Shown: piece after piece, positions 9,980-22,299 of the stretch | Position numbering within the stretch: the stretch's first letter is position 1 | Layout of the letters: each line of letters opens with the position of its first letter | DNA from: Neobacillus sp. | GTDB lineage: Bacteria > Bacillota > Bacilli > Bacillales > Cytobacillaceae | Assembly (NCBI GenBank): GCA_029256785.1 | Contig: JAQSXG010000006.1 | Location: 1-32,605 of the forward strand | Direction of reading: 5' to 3' | DNA length: 32,605 nucleotides | Made by a program: the position numbers and the translations under genes | Notes under the pieces: model-generated | The model's database searches: none | Told to the model about the DNA's origin: nothing | What the model saw: only the letters and a program-made list of their open reading frames with translations

Positions 9980-10612
9980 ATGGTCGAGTTTCTTACAGAA
10001 CCGCTAATGATTACAATTCTTTTAACGATTGCAGGTGTTGCTATCGTATATGAGCTATTTTCTTCTAAATTCGGGATCTCTGGTTTTATTGGTTTGTTCG
10101 CATTACTTCTATTCTTTTATGGACATTTCCAAGCAGGTCTTGCAGGATTTGGAACAATTGCTTTATTTGCAGTGGGGATTATGCTGATATTTCTTGAATT
10201 TTTCTTACCTGGAGCAATTTCGGGTACACTTGGATTAGCAGCATTAATTGCCAGTCTGTTTTTAGCGGGAGATAGCCCTTTACACATGGGGATTTCAATT
10301 TTCATTTCTATTGGTATTTCTGTTGCAATGATATTTATTATGGTTAAAGTTTTAGGTAAGAAAATGGTCTTATTTAATAGAATGATTTTGTTTGATAAAG
10401 CTGGAAATGAACAGGGATATGTTTCCAATGTTAACCGGACTGACCTATTAGGTAAAGAGGGTATAGCATTAACGGTTTTAAGACCGTCAGGAACAGCAAT
10501 AATAAATAATGAAAGACTCGATGTTGTAACCGAAGGCGGCTTTGTTGACCAAAATCGAAAGATAAAGGTAATTAAGGTTGAGGGAGTACGCATTGTGGTT
10601 AGAGAGCTTTAA
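9980..10612 (+). CDS. NfeD family membrane protein, short form (no N-terminal ClpP-like protease domain)
   Basis: Four hydrophobic segments, LEFFLPGAISGTLGLAALIASLFL, C-terminal OB-fold-like GKEGIALTVLRPSGTAIINNERLDVVTEGGFVDQNRKIKVIKVEG; immediately upstream of floA. Confidence 0.88.
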   Translation: MVEFLTEPLMITILLTIAGVAIVYELFSSKFGISGFIGLFALLLFFYGHFQAGLAGFGTIALFAVGIMLIFLEFFLPGAISGTLGLAALIASLFLAGDSPLHMGISIFISIGISVAMIFIMVKVLGKKMVLFNRMILFDKAGNEQGYVSNVNRTDLLGKEGIALTVLRPSGTAIINNERLDVVTEGGFVDQNRKIKVIKVEGVRIVVREL

Positions 10613-10632
10613 ACAAACTTTAGAGGAGGTAT

Positions 10633-11634
10633 GTGCAAGTGGACGTTATTTCTAATGGAACCATTTTTATGATTGCAATAATCGTTGTCGCACTAATATT
10701 TTTAGGAATTTTATTATCCTTTGTTCCGGTTATGCTCTGGATTTCAGCACTGGCTGCAGGAGTTAGGATAAGCATCTTTACATTAATTGGGATGAGGCTT
10801 AGAAGGGTAACGCCTAGCAGAGTGGTAAACCCATTAATTAAAGCACATAAAGCTGGGTTAGGTGTGACAATCAATCAGTTGGAAAGTCACTATCTTGCTG
10901 GTGGTAATGTTGATAGGGTAGTCAATGCATTAATTGCTGCTCATCGAGCAAATATTGAATTATCATTTGAGCGTTGTGCTGCGATAGATCTTGCAGGACG
11001 TGACGTGTTAGAAGCAGTACAAATGAGTGTAAATCCAAAAGTAATTGAGACGCCGTTTATTGCTGGCGTAGCTATGAATGGTATCGAAGTTAAGGCAAAA
11101 GCGAGAATTACCGTTCGTGCTAATATCGAACGACTTGTCGGAGGTGCAGGAGAAGATACGGTTGTAGCACGTGTAGGTGAAGGGGTTATATCGACAATTG
11201 GTTCTTCACCAAGCCATACAAATGTGCTAGAGAACCCTGAACTGATTTCACAAACAGTATTAGCTAAAGGATTAGATGCAGGTACAGCTTTTGAGATTCT
11301 TTCAATTGATATTGCTGATGTAGACTTGGGTAGAAATATCGGAGCTGAGCTACAAACTGAACAAGCCGAAGCTGATAAGAAAATTGCCCAAGCAAAAGCG
11401 GAAGAACGTCGTGCTATGGCTGTTGCTTCCGAGCAGGAAATGAAAGCGAAAGTAGAAGAAATGAGAGCTAAAGTTGTAGAAGCAGAGGCAGAGGTTCCGT
11501 TGGCAATGGCTGAAGCCCTTAAGTCTGGTAATATAAGTGTTATGGAATATATGAATTATAAAAATATCTCTGCAGATACGGACATGAGAGACTCCATTGG
11601 TAAGATGACAGACGATAAAAAAGACGATCAGTAA
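10633..11634 (+). CDS. floA: Flotillin-like protein FloA (YqfA); start may be GTG 10639
   Basis: N-terminal [90 protein letters not shown]. Confidence 0.96.
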   Translation: MQVDVISNGTIFMIAIIVVALIFLGILLSFVPVMLWISALAAGVRISIFTLIGMRLRRVTPSRVVNPLIKAHKAGLGVTINQLESHYLAGGNVDRVVNALIAAHRANIELSFERCAAIDLAGRDVLEAVQMSVNPKVIETPFIAGVAMNGIEVKAKARITVRANIERLVGGAGEDTVVARVGEGVISTIGSSPSHTNVLENPELISQTVLAKGLDAGTAFEILSIDIADVDLGRNIGAELQTEQAEADKKIAQAKAEERRAMAVASEQEMKAKVEEMRAKVVEAEAEVPLAMAEALKSGNISVMEYMNYKNISADTDMRDSIGKMTDDKKDDQ

Positions 11635-11670
11635 AACCACCAAATAAATTCCTAAGAAGGAGGGGTGGGC

Positions 11671-12105
11671 TTGGAATCAATAATTTTTATTATAATTGCT
11701 GGAATTCTTTCAACAATTTTTAGTAAAGCAAAGGGAAATAATGGATCAAAAAATAAACCCTTTATTGCTACTCAGTTCGATGATATCCGTAAGCTTTTCG
11801 AACAAGAAGAAGATAATGAGCCGGCTGAAACCCCTGAAAAGGTGTCAAGAGGACAACAGGTGATACAGGAAGTAAATCTGCAGGATATCGAAAAAAAATA
11901 TCAGCAAATGAAGCAAGTGTCTGAGCCGATTCAATATAGTCGAACCGAACCTAAGAATAGAATGAATAAACCTCGCCCTAAATTAAAAGCCGATGGAATA
12001 GTTTTAGGAAAACCAGATAAAAACCCTGTAATTAATGGTATTATCTGGTCTGAGATTCTTGGAGAGCCGCGGTCTAAAAGACCATATTTGGCAAAAAAGA
12101 GATAG
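11671..12105 (+). CDS. yqfB: YqfB-like uncharacterised protein with N-terminal TM
   Basis: Position after floA; hydrophobic N-terminus followed by a charged domain and DGIVLGKPDKNPVINGIIWSEILGEPRSKRPY. TTG 11671 or GTG 11665 start after GAAGGAGGGG. Confidence 0.75.
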   Translation: MESIIFIIIAGILSTIFSKAKGNNGSKNKPFIATQFDDIRKLFEQEEDNEPAETPEKVSRGQQVIQEVNLQDIEKKYQQMKQVSEPIQYSRTEPKNRMNKPRPKLKADGIVLGKPDKNPVINGIIWSEILGEPRSKRPYLAKKR

Positions 12106-12135
12106 ACGACCCAACGTATACAAAAATATGTGCTA

Positions 12136-12182
12136 GAACCCCCTTTCATTTCATAATATGGAATGAAAGGGGGTTCTTTTTT
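12136..12182 (+). terminator. Perfect 15-bp hairpin plus T-run directly abutting the yqfC start; its 3' arm contains the yqfC SD
   Basis: GAACCCCCTTTCATT (12136-12150) / AATGAAAGGGGGTTC (12162-12176) followed by TTTTTTT. Confidence 0.8.
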
Positions 12183-12183
12183 T

Positions 12184-12483
12184 ATGGCAAAAAAATGGAG
12201 CCAGCAAGTCCGAAATTGGATGGCGAAGAAAATGGATCTTCCACAAGACGTCATAATGGATCTACCCCGAATCACAATGATCGGACAAATCCATATATAC
12301 ATTGAAAATCATCGTGGTTTATTGGTATTTACTGATAAGGAATTGCGCTTGCTTTTAAAGCAAGGACAATTACAAATAAAAGGGAATTCCTTCGTGATAA
12401 AAACTATTTTACCTGAAGAGATATTGTTAGAAGGTAAAATTGATGAGGTCGTCTATATAAATGAAAATTCGGGAGGAGCATAA
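12184..12483 (+). CDS. yqfC: Sporulation protein YqfC (YabP/YqfC family)
   Basis: MAKKWSQQVRNWMAKKMDLPQDVIMDLPRITMIGQIHIYIENHRGLLVFTDKELRL...; followed by yqfD. Confidence 0.92.
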   Translation: MAKKWSQQVRNWMAKKMDLPQDVIMDLPRITMIGQIHIYIENHRGLLVFTDKELRLLLKQGQLQIKGNSFVIKTILPEEILLEGKIDEVVYINENSGGA

Positions 12484-13676
12484 TGAAGAACCAATGGGTA
12501 GACTTTTTGTTTGGGAAAGTAACTGTTAAAGTTTCTGGGAAGGGAATAGAGCGATTTTTAAATACTCTTACAAGAAATGGGCTACATATAGGAAATGTAA
12601 AAAGGCATGGAACAGAAACCATTACCTTTATATTGAATTTGCAAGATGCATTGAAAATTAGACAATATGCAAGGCATCATGAATGCTCCATTTCGTTTTT
12701 GCGGCGAAGTGGGATGCCTTTTTTATTTAAAAGGCTATTAAAAAACAGTGGGTTCATGGTTGGAGGTATATTATTTCTTTTGGTCATATTATTATTATCT
12801 AATGTTATATGGGGAATTGAAATAAAAGGAGCTAAACCGGCTACCGAGTATCAAATTCGTAAAGAATTGGACAAGATGGACGTCAAAATTGGCAAGTTTC
12901 AATTTTTTGTTGAAAACGTAGAAGCAATTCAACGAAAATTAACCAATAATATTGGAAGTCTTACCTGGGTCGGTGTGGAATTAAAGGGGACAACCTATCA
13001 CCTTCAAGTAGTGGAAAAGAAGGACCCTAAAAAGCCTGATAAATTAGAACCACAAAATTTAGTGGCTAAAAAGAAAGCAATTATTACAAATATGTATGTT
13101 AAAACGGGACAATCTGTTGTTGAAATTAATGATCATGTGGAAAAGGATCAGTTACTCGTATCAGGTTTAATCGGAAGAGAAGGACAAACAGAGGAAGTTG
13201 CTGCAACAGGCGAGGTATGGGGCGAAATATGGTATATGAGCCATGTTGAACAACCGTTAGAAACGAACTTTAAAGTCTTTAATGGCAAGGAAAAACAAAA
13301 ACATTCTATCAACCTTGGTACATTTGAAATACCAATATGGGGTTTTGGAAAACCGGAATTTACAGAATATGAAACAGAAAAAAGTACTAGAAAAATTCGA
13401 TTCCTTAAATGGGATCTGCCGATTTCATATAGTAATGAAACATTACGGGCGCGAGAAGAAGTGGTTCGAACTTATTCTAAGAAAGAGGCTATCCAGCGGG
13501 CGATCGAACTTGCAAAAAAAGACATAAAAAGCAAGGTAGATGAAGATGCTATTATAAAAGATGAAAAAATTTTACATCAGGAGACGGAGAATGGTAAAGT
13601 TATACTAGATATCCATTTTAAAGTAGTGGAAAATATAGCAGTCGGTAGACCGATACCCAAGGAGACTCTTGAATGA
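12483..13676 (+). CDS. yqfD: Sporulation protein YqfD
   Basis: MKNQWVDFLFGKVTVKVSGKGIERFLNTL..., one TM, IKGAKPATEYQIRKEL; start overlaps the yqfC stop. Confidence 0.93.
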   Translation: MKNQWVDFLFGKVTVKVSGKGIERFLNTLTRNGLHIGNVKRHGTETITFILNLQDALKIRQYARHHECSISFLRRSGMPFLFKRLLKNSGFMVGGILFLLVILLLSNVIWGIEIKGAKPATEYQIRKELDKMDVKIGKFQFFVENVEAIQRKLTNNIGSLTWVGVELKGTTYHLQVVEKKDPKKPDKLEPQNLVAKKKAIITNMYVKTGQSVVEINDHVEKDQLLVSGLIGREGQTEEVAATGEVWGEIWYMSHVEQPLETNFKVFNGKEKQKHSINLGTFEIPIWGFGKPEFTEYETEKSTRKIRFLKWDLPISYSNETLRAREEVVRTYSKKEAIQRAIELAKKDIKSKVDEDAIIKDEKILHQETENGKVILDIHFKVVENIAVGRPIPKETLE

Positions 13677-14641
13677 CAGTTAACCTTAAAACAATTAATG
13701 TTCAGCTTGAAAATCCAGCAGAAGCGATAGCGCTTCTAGGAAATGCTGATGCAAATCTAAAAATAATTGAAGAAGAACTTGATGTTACGGTTGTTACCAG
13801 GGGCGAATCAGTCAGCCTGTCTGGTGATGAAGAAAAAGTAATATTAGCTAGTCAAATTATCGACAGGCTTATTTTTATCATTCGAAAAGGGATTACGATT
13901 AGCCAAAGAGATGTTTTGTATGCTGTTCAAATGGCACAAAAAGGGACACTTGCTTATTTTGAAAACCTGTATGAAGAGGAAATATCCAAAACAGTAAAAG
14001 GTAAAATTATTCGTATTAAAACCCTAGGTCAAAGGCATTATGTCATGGCCATAAGGAATAATGACCTTGTTTTCGGAATTGGACCTGCAGGAACCGGTAA
14101 GACCTATCTTGCGGTCGTAATGGCAGTTAACGCTCTAAAAAATGGACAGGTTAATAAAATTATATTAACTAGACCTGCTGTAGAGGCAGGAGAAAGTCTT
14201 GGCTTCCTACCAGGGGACTTAAAAGAGAAGGTGGATCCTTATTTACGCCCATTATATGATGCTCTCCATGATGTCCTTGGCATAGAGCACACAGAGATAC
14301 TGATTGATCGTGGGATCAGTGAGATTGCTCCCCTTGCGTATATGAGAGGACGTACACTTGATGATGCTTTCGTAATATTGGATGAGGCACAAAATACAAC
14401 GAATGCACAAATGAAAATGTTCCTTACACGCCTTGGATTTGGATCGAAAATGGTCATTACAGGTGATCAAACACAAATTGACTTGCCTAAAGGAGCAAAA
14501 TCGGGGTTAATTGCTGCAGAAAAAATATTAATGAACGTAAAAGGTATATCCTTTATTTTCTTAGAACAAAGTGATGTTGTTCGCCATCCGCTAGTCGGAA
14601 GGATTGTAGAGGCGTATGGTAAACAGTCACCAGAAAATTAA
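13673..14641 (+). CDS. phoH: PhoH family ATPase (PhoH-like, YbeZ-type)
   Basis: Walker A FGIGPAGTGKTYLAV, LTRPAVEAGESLGFLPGDLKEKVDPYLRPLYDAL, FVILDEAQNTT, VITGDQTQIDLP. Confidence 0.96.
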   Translation: MTVNLKTINVQLENPAEAIALLGNADANLKIIEEELDVTVVTRGESVSLSGDEEKVILASQIIDRLIFIIRKGITISQRDVLYAVQMAQKGTLAYFENLYEEEISKTVKGKIIRIKTLGQRHYVMAIRNNDLVFGIGPAGTGKTYLAVVMAVNALKNGQVNKIILTRPAVEAGESLGFLPGDLKEKVDPYLRPLYDALHDVLGIEHTEILIDRGISEIAPLAYMRGRTLDDAFVILDEAQNTTNAQMKMFLTRLGFGSKMVITGDQTQIDLPKGAKSGLIAAEKILMNVKGISFIFLEQSDVVRHPLVGRIVEAYGKQSPEN

Positions 14642-14650
14642 ATGGAACGG

Positions 14651-14682
14651 CTAGGGATAAACCTTTTCGGTTTATCCCTTTT
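14651..14682 (+). terminator. Intrinsic terminator after phoH
   Basis: GGGATAAACC-TTTTC-GGTTTATCCCTTTT. Confidence 0.85.
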
Positions 14683-14819
14683 GCCATATAATTTTTAAAA
14701 TCTTTGGTAATGTGGACACTTTTCCTATTTGAAGGTGAAACTTAACGGGAAAACTGTTATGATTTTACATAAAGTGTGTGATAAAACTATAGTTAATTGT
14801 AAGTTGTGGGGGGAGTTAG

Positions 14820-17024
14820 TTGAAAAAAATACAGGAGTACTTTATTCATATAAAAAAGCTTCTCGATCTTACATTTTTTCGAGTGTTATTTTTCCTTGTG
14901 ATTGGTATTGTGTTATTTGGAACGATGTACAATAATGTAAAACCGGAAAAACTTGATATTAGTCCGTTAACTGTTGCTGAAAAGACCATCCGATCTCCTG
15001 GAACAGTGGAGGATAAAGAAAGTACAGAAAAAAAGCGGCAGGAAGCATTGGACCAAGTGAAAGATGTATATACCTTAAAAAAGGAGTATTCGTCTAATCA
15101 GGTTGATTTAATCACTTCAATATTTAACTCTGCAACAGAAGTAAATAATGATATTAAAGCAGAGGTAAAGAAAAAGACTGAAGAAATTAGTACTGATAAT
15201 GAGAATGATACCAATACAAATACAGATGAACAAATAGAGGTAAGAGAACCGTCGATTAATGAAGAGGTCACAATATTAAAGTCTAAGTTACCGGAGCGAT
15301 TGACGAAGGACTTATCGGCCCAAGTTTTTATTGCACTTGTACAAGCCAGCAATGATGAATTATCGATTGCAAAGGACTTAACAGTTACAGCAATCAACAA
15401 TGTAATGAGTAAACGGATATCTGCAGATGATGTAGAGAATGCTAAAAAAAATTTAGAAGAAGAACTTAAGTTTGCCCCGCTTAATACAGATTTGAGAAAT
15501 GCATCGACAGAATTGGGGCGTTACGCAGTTATTCAAAATGAATTTTACGACCCAATTGCTACAGAAGAATTACGCAAACAAGCGGCAGATAATGTAGAGG
15601 CTGTAAAAATTTTGCAAGGGCAAATTATTATTGAAGAAGGTAAATTAATTAGGCAAGAGGAATATCGTCAACTTGAATTAGTCGGTCTTTTAGATACTGA
15701 GAAATCTTTTAAGCCGCTAATAGGGTTGGTCATCCTTATTACGATTATCCTATCTGCTTTATATTATTACTTCTATCAAATGAAAGCAGTGCCAGAAAAA
15801 AGACAGGCTAATCTTTTAATGTTTGGTATTATTTTCATTTTAACATTAGCAATTCTTAAGATTACCAGCATGCTGCAAATATTTAACTATTCAGGAATTG
15901 GCTATTTATTTCCCGCAGCAATGGGCGGCATGTTAGTGAAAATTTTAATAGATGAAAAACTTGCAATCCATACATCCATTATTTTTGCGGTGTGTGGCAG
16001 TGTATTATTCAATGAAGGAGTCTCTGGAACGCTTAATTTTTCAGTAGGAATCTATATTTTATTTAGTGGTTTAGCTGGTATTCTTTTTTTAAGTGAACAG
16101 AATCAGCGATCAAAAATCCTACAGGCCGGATCATTAGCTACAATAGTTAATCTATTTACTATTTGGGCGTTAATGTTTCTTCCTAATGGCCAGTTTACGG
16201 GTCTTGAATATGGTTATTATATTTTAACAGCCATATTTTCTGGTATAGGGTCTGCAGTTTTGACAATTGGACTATTACCTCTGTTTGAGGCTAGCTTTGG
16301 TATTCTATCGACGATGAAACTTATCGAACTTTCGAATCCCAACCATCCTCTCTTAAGAAAGATCTTAATGGAAGCACCAGGTACATATCATCACAGCGTA
16401 ATGGTAGCAAATCTTGCGGATGCTGCCTGTGAGGCAATCGGTGCAAATGGACTCTTAGCAAGGGTTGGCTGTTATTATCATGATATTGGAAAAACAAGAA
16501 GGCCGAACTTTTTTATTGAAAATCAAATGCATGTTGAAAATCCGCATGATCGGCTTCAATGTGATAAAAGCGCTAATATTATTATTTCTCATGTAATAGA
16601 TGGTGCGGAAATTTTAAGAAAATATCATATGCCAAAGGAAATAATCCATATCGCTGAACAACATCATGGAACTACTTTACTTAAGTTCTTCTACCATAAA
16701 GCTTTACAAAACGGAGAAGATGTAAAGGAAGAGGATTATCGTTATCCTGGTCCTAAGGCTCAGACAAAGGAGTCTGCGGTTATAGGCATTGCGGATAGTG
16801 TGGAAGCTGCTGTGAGATCGCTTGGGCATCCAACACCTGAGGCTATTGAATCATTAGTAAAGAATATCATTGCTGATAGACTCCAAGATGGCCAATTAAA
16901 TGAGTGTGATTTAACTTTAAAAGAGTTGGAGACAGTTGCGCACTCTTTTTGTGAAACATTAAAAGGCATTTTTCACTCTAGAATAGAATACCCAGAAATG
17001 AAAAAGAAGGTGGTCCAAATATGA
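14820..17024 (+). CDS. pgpH: 7TM-HD family cyclic-di-AMP phosphodiesterase PgpH (YqfF)
   Basis: N-terminal extracellular domain, multiple TMs, HD motif [23 protein letters not shown]...[17 protein letters not shown] start with GGGGGGAG SD. Confidence 0.95.
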   Translation: MKKIQEYFIHIKKLLDLTFFRVLFFLVIGIVLFGTMYNNVKPEKLDISPLTVAEKTIRSPGTVEDKESTEKKRQEALDQVKDVYTLKKEYSSNQVDLITSIFNSATEVNNDIKAEVKKKTEEISTDNENDTNTNTDEQIEVREPSINEEVTILKSKLPERLTKDLSAQVFIALVQASNDELSIAKDLTVTAINNVMSKRISADDVENAKKNLEEELKFAPLNTDLRNASTELGRYAVIQNEFYDPIATEELRKQAADNVEAVKILQGQIIIEEGKLIRQEEYRQLELVGLLDTEKSFKPLIGLVILITIILSALYYYFYQMKAVPEKRQANLLMFGIIFILTLAILKITSMLQIFNYSGIGYLFPAAMGGMLVKILIDEKLAIHTSIIFAVCGSVLFNEGVSGTLNFSVGIYILFSGLAGILFLSEQNQRSKILQAGSLATIVNLFTIWALMFLPNGQFTGLEYGYYILTAIFSGIGSAVLTIGLLPLFEASFGILSTMKLIELSNPNHPLLRKILMEAPGTYHHSVMVANLADAACEAIGANGLLARVGCYYHDIGKTRRPNFFIENQMHVENPHDRLQCDKSANIIISHVIDGAEILRKYHMPKEIIHIAEQHHGTTLLKFFYHKALQNGEDVKEEDYRYPGPKAQTKESAVIGIADSVEAAVRSLGHPTPEAIESLVKNIIADRLQDGQLNECDLTLKELETVAHSFCETLKGIFHSRIEYPEMKKKVVQI

Positions 17025-17494
17025 CTAAACTAATGATAGATATTATAGATGAAACGAATGAACTAACCGATCAGCAACTAATTGAAATAGAGAATCTCTT
17101 GAACTTTGCTGCTGAAAAACAGAAAATTGAAGAAGAAAGTGAAGTTTCGGTTACCTTTGTAACGAATGAAAGAATTCATGAAATTAATAAGGAATACAGG
17201 GAGAAGGATGCCCCAACGGATGTTATTTCTTTTGCCATGGAGGAACTTGGTGCCGGTGAGATAGAAATGACGGGTGAGGGGATGCCAAGAGTTTTAGGTG
17301 ACATCATTATTTCGGTGGCAAAGGCAAACGAGCAGGCAGTTGATTATGGACATTCTTTTATTCGAGAGCTAGGATTTTTAGCGGTACATGGCTTTTTGCA
17401 TTTATTAGGTTATGATCATATGAATGAAGTAGAGGAAGAAGAAATGTTCACATTGCAGAAAGATATTTTGAATGAATATGGCCTCACTCGATAA
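17021..17494 (+). CDS. ybeY: Endoribonuclease/rRNA maturation factor YbeY
   Basis: Zinc motif [32 protein letters not shown]. Confidence 0.97.
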   Translation: MTKLMIDIIDETNELTDQQLIEIENLLNFAAEKQKIEEESEVSVTFVTNERIHEINKEYREKDAPTDVISFAMEELGAGEIEMTGEGMPRVLGDIIISVAKANEQAVDYGHSFIRELGFLAVHGFLHLLGYDHMNEVEEEEMFTLQKDILNEYGLTR

Positions 17495-17858
17495 TAAGGG
17501 TGTCAATCAGATAGTAAACTCCTTTTCATTTGCGGTAAATGGTATTAAGACAGCTATTTTGAGTGAAAGAAATATGCGTATCCACATGATTATTTCCATT
17601 TTAGTTATTGGTTGCTCATTTTTCTTTTCGATATCATATGTTGAGTGGATTATAGTTATTTTAACAATTGGTGGTATGATTGCCCTAGAATTAGTTAATA
17701 CAGCTATCGAGCGAGTGGTAGACCTGATCACTAAGGAATACCATCCGCTTGCGGAGCAGGCTAAAGATATTGCTGCCGGTGCAGTTTTCGTATATGCTAT
17801 TACAGCAGTAATCATTGGGATTATCATCTTTTTGCCAAAGATTATAAACATTTTTTAG
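17478..17858 (+). CDS. dgkA: Diacylglycerol kinase family (undecaprenol kinase)
   Basis: [60 protein letters not shown]; overlaps the ybeY 3' end. Confidence 0.95.
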   Translation: MASLDNKGVNQIVNSFSFAVNGIKTAILSERNMRIHMIISILVIGCSFFFSISYVEWIIVILTIGGMIALELVNTAIERVVDLITKEYHPLAEQAKDIAAGAVFVYAITAVIIGIIIFLPKIINIF

Positions 17859-18023
17859 GTAAAAAAACCAAAAGTGACAAACGTTGTTTGAAAAGGAATA
17901 CTTAATTGGGTAAAATAACGATACAGCTATCAAATTAAGAAATAGGTAATTAGCTGATTTTTATGAAAATTCAATTTTTTCATTACAATTTCATTAATTG
18001 TGATGATTTTGTGACAAATTTGA

Positions 18024-19380
<1,357 letters not shown>

Positions 19381-19532
19381 TACCTATCTAAAATATTAGG
19401 GCTTATTTCAAATTATGCATGGACAACATTAACAATATTTTCGTCTTATGAATTCTGCTCGGGCAGGCTATGATAATTGTAAGGTTTGGGATTAACACTA
19501 AGCTAGTCTAAATATTGAAAGGTGGGGTTTTC

Positions 19533-19670
19533 ATGATGGATTTTACGTGGAAAGTATTCCTTCAGACAGGTAATATTGACACATATCTTCTCATAAAAGA
19601 ACTTGAGAAGGAAAACCAAGAAATACCCGGAAATTTGAATGAGGAGCTAGCACAAATCGATTTTTCATAA
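19533..19670 (+). CDS. yqzL: YqzL family small protein (45 aa; absent from the supplied ORF track)
   Basis: MMDFTWKVFLQTGNIDTYLLIKELEKENQEIPGNLNEELAQIDFS*; GAAAGGTGGGG SD; between era and recO as in Bacillus. Confidence 0.9.
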   Translation: MMDFTWKVFLQTGNIDTYLLIKELEKENQEIPGNLNEELAQIDFS

Positions 19671-19704
19671 GTTTGTCTTGCGTGATATGGGATGGTGACA
19701 ATAC

Positions 19705-20457
19705 ATGCTTCAGAAATGTGAAGGCATCATCATTAGAACAACAGATTATGGTGAAACAAATAAAATCATAACCTTATATACGAGAGAGTGGGGAAAGATT
19801 GGTGTCATGGCTAGAGGCGCTAAAAAGCCTAAGAGCCGTCTTTCCTCCATTACCCAACTATTTACCCATGGATACTTCTTAGTACAAAGAGGGACGGGGC
19901 TGGGGACTGTACAGCAGGGTGAAATGATTACCAGCTTCCGTTCTATTGGCGAAGATATCTTCTTAACGGCATATGCCAGTTATATTGTTGAATTAACTGA
20001 TAAATGCACGGAAGATAAAAAAGCAAACCCTTTTCATTTTGAACTTTTATTTCAAACGCTAAATTATATGAATGAAGGCTTTGAACCAGATATTTTGATG
20101 AATATCTATGAAATGAAAATGCTTAATGTCCTGGGTATGAATCCAATATTAAATCAATGTTCCGTTTGCGGAAGTACAGACGGGCATTTTTCCTTTTCAA
20201 TAAGGGAGGGTGGTTTTATTTGCCACCGCTGTTTGAATAAGGATCCCTATCACTTCAAATTATTACCAGCAACTGTGAAATTATTACGTCTTTTTTATTA
20301 TTTTGATCTTTCCAGGTTAGGAAGTATCTCTATTAAAGAAGAAACAAAGGCTGAATTAAAGAAGGTTATCACAGCCTATTATGAGGAATATTCAGGGCTT
20401 CATTTGAAGTCAAAGAAATTTCTTAATTCAATGGACCAATTTCGTAACCTCCTATAA
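19705..20457 (+). CDS. recO: DNA repair protein RecO
   Basis: [48 protein letters not shown]...CHRC zinc motif. Confidence 0.96.
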   Translation: MLQKCEGIIIRTTDYGETNKIITLYTREWGKIGVMARGAKKPKSRLSSITQLFTHGYFLVQRGTGLGTVQQGEMITSFRSIGEDIFLTAYASYIVELTDKCTEDKKANPFHFELLFQTLNYMNEGFEPDILMNIYEMKMLNVLGMNPILNQCSVCGSTDGHFSFSIREGGFICHRCLNKDPYHFKLLPATVKLLRLFYYFDLSRLGSISIKEETKAELKKVITAYYEEYSGLHLKSKKFLNSMDQFRNLL

Positions 20458-20464
20458 TGTATTA

Positions 20465-20493
20465 TTGACAAGCTTTCTAGTTTTCGTTAATAT
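20465..20493 (+). promoter_or_regulatory. Sigma-A promoter for the T-box/glyS transcript (TTGACA-17-TAATAT)
   Basis: -35 TTGACA 20465-20470, 17-nt spacer, -10 TAATAT 20488-20493. Confidence 0.8.
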
Positions 20494-20518
20494 GATTTTT
20501 AATATGATAATTGCAATG

Positions 20519-20722
20519 AGAGAAAATAGTACTTAGTATCCTCTGTAAAAGCGAACCTAGGATAGTGAAAGCTAGGGTATAGAGAGCTAAGGAAGGCGTT
20601 CTTGAGCAATCGTGTTTAATTGACACAAATGAAAGAGGCTGCTTAATGCAGCAAATAGGGTGGAACCGCGGGTAACTCTCGTCCCTATGCTAACAAGGCA
20701 TAGAGACGGGAGTTTTTTTATT
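20519..20722 (+). promoter_or_regulatory. T-box riboswitch leader of glyS (candidate Gly specifier GGC at 20595-20597)
   Basis: AGAGAAAATAGTA S-turn-like segment, GAA-GGC-GTTCTTGAGC specifier context, T-box AGGGTGGAACCGCGGGTAA at 20657-20675, terminator ACTCTCGTCCCTATGC-TAACAAG-GCATAGAGACGGGAGT plus T-run. Confidence 0.95.
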
Positions 20723-20744
20723 TTATTAAAAAGGAGCAAAAAAG

Positions 20745-22127
20745 ATGAGTGTAACTATGGAGCAAATTGTATCCCATGCAAAACACAGGGGCTTTATTTT
20801 CCCTGGTTCAGAAATTTACGGTGGATTGGCAAACACTTGGGATTATGGTCCGCTAGGTGTAGAATTTAAAAACAATATCAAGCAGGCATGGTGGAGAAAA
20901 TTCGTTCAAGAATCCCCTTATAATGTCGGCTTAGATGCCAGCATCCTTATGAACCCAAAAACATGGGAAGCGTCAGGGCATATTGGCAATTTCAATGATC
21001 CGATGATTGACTGTAAGAATTGTAAGGCAAGACATCGTGCAGATAAACTAATTGAAAATGCACTTGACGAAAAAGGGGTAGAAATGATTGTTGATGGCCT
21101 ACCGTTTGAACAAATGGAAGAGCTTATTAAGGAACACGCTATTTCCTGTCCAGACTGTGGCAGTAAAGACTTTACTGGCATCCGTCAATTTAACTTAATG
21201 TTTAAAACCTTCCAAGGTGTAACAGAGTCTAGTACAAATGAAATTTTCCTTCGCCCAGAAACGGCTCAAGGTATCTTTGTTAACTTTAAAAATGTTCAAA
21301 GGACAATGAGAAAGAAACTACCATTTGGTATCGCCCAAGTCGGTAAAAGTTTTAGAAATGAAATTACACCAGGTAACTTTACATTCCGGACAAGAGAATT
21401 TGAACAAATGGAACTTGAATTCTTCTGTAAGCCAGGTGAAGATCTGACGTGGTTCAACTATTGGAAAAACTTTGCAGAACAGTGGTTATTAACACTTGGT
21501 TTAAACAAAGAACATTTACGGCTCCGTGACCATTCTGAGGATGAATTGTCCCATTACAGTAATGCGACAACAGACTTTGAATACAAATTCCCATTTGGTT
21601 GGGGAGAACTTTGGGGTGTTGCTTCACGAACTGATTATGATTTGAAGCAGCATATGCAATTTTCAGGTGAAGATTTTAATTATCTGGATCCTGAAACAAA
21701 TGAAAAATATGTCCCGTATTGTATTGAGCCTTCACTTGGTGCTGATCGGGTAACGTTAGCCTTTTTAATTGATGCCTATGATGAGGAACAGCTTGAAGAT
21801 GGTACGTCAAGAACAGTTATGCATTTCCATCCGGCACTAGCACCATATAAGGCAGCGATTCTACCTTTATCTAAGAAATTGTCTGACGAAGCTAGAGGAG
21901 TATTTGAAACATTATCAAAGCATTTCTCTGTTGATTATGATGAATCAGGCTCAATAGGCAAGCGATATCGCCGCCATGATGAAATTGGTACGCCATTCTG
22001 TATTACGTACGATTTTGATTCCAAAGAAGATAATATGGTAACAATAAGAGACCGTGATACGATGGAGCAAACTCGTTTACCGATTTCAGAACTAGTTAGC
22101 TTTATTCAGGAAAAAATTACATTTTAA
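20745..22127 (+). CDS. glyS: Glycyl-tRNA synthetase, single-chain (alpha2) type
   Basis: [68 protein letters not shown]. Confidence 0.98.
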   Translation: MSVTMEQIVSHAKHRGFIFPGSEIYGGLANTWDYGPLGVEFKNNIKQAWWRKFVQESPYNVGLDASILMNPKTWEASGHIGNFNDPMIDCKNCKARHRADKLIENALDEKGVEMIVDGLPFEQMEELIKEHAISCPDCGSKDFTGIRQFNLMFKTFQGVTESSTNEIFLRPETAQGIFVNFKNVQRTMRKKLPFGIAQVGKSFRNEITPGNFTFRTREFEQMELEFFCKPGEDLTWFNYWKNFAEQWLLTLGLNKEHLRLRDHSEDELSHYSNATTDFEYKFPFGWGELWGVASRTDYDLKQHMQFSGEDFNYLDPETNEKYVPYCIEPSLGADRVTLAFLIDAYDEEQLEDGTSRTVMHFHPALAPYKAAILPLSKKLSDEARGVFETLSKHFSVDYDESGSIGKRYRRHDEIGTPFCITYDFDSKEDNMVTIRDRDTMEQTRLPISELVSFIQEKITF

Positions 22128-22138
22128 TAACATATTTG

Positions 22139-22170
22139 ATAAAAGGTGCGGTTTTCCGTACCTTTTATTA
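22139..22170 (+). terminator. Intrinsic terminator after glyS
   Basis: AAAAGGTGCGG-TTTT-CCGTACCTTTTATTA. Confidence 0.75.
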
Positions 22171-22299
22171 CATTTCATCCTATGTATGTATGTATTTTTA
22201 CCAATTAAAAAGTAATTAGTATATAATATCACTATTAAGGATATAGCTTGTCTGAGTAATTTAACGATTAAATAACATACATATAGCAGAAAAAATAAG

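Noticed and set aside
14729-14935. 68-aa ORF before pgpH
   Set aside because: Mostly overlaps the pgpH start in another frame; no SD or recognisable domain.
19381-19532. Gap between era and yqzL as possible ncRNA
   Set aside because: No convincing terminator, promoter pair or structural motif identified by eye.
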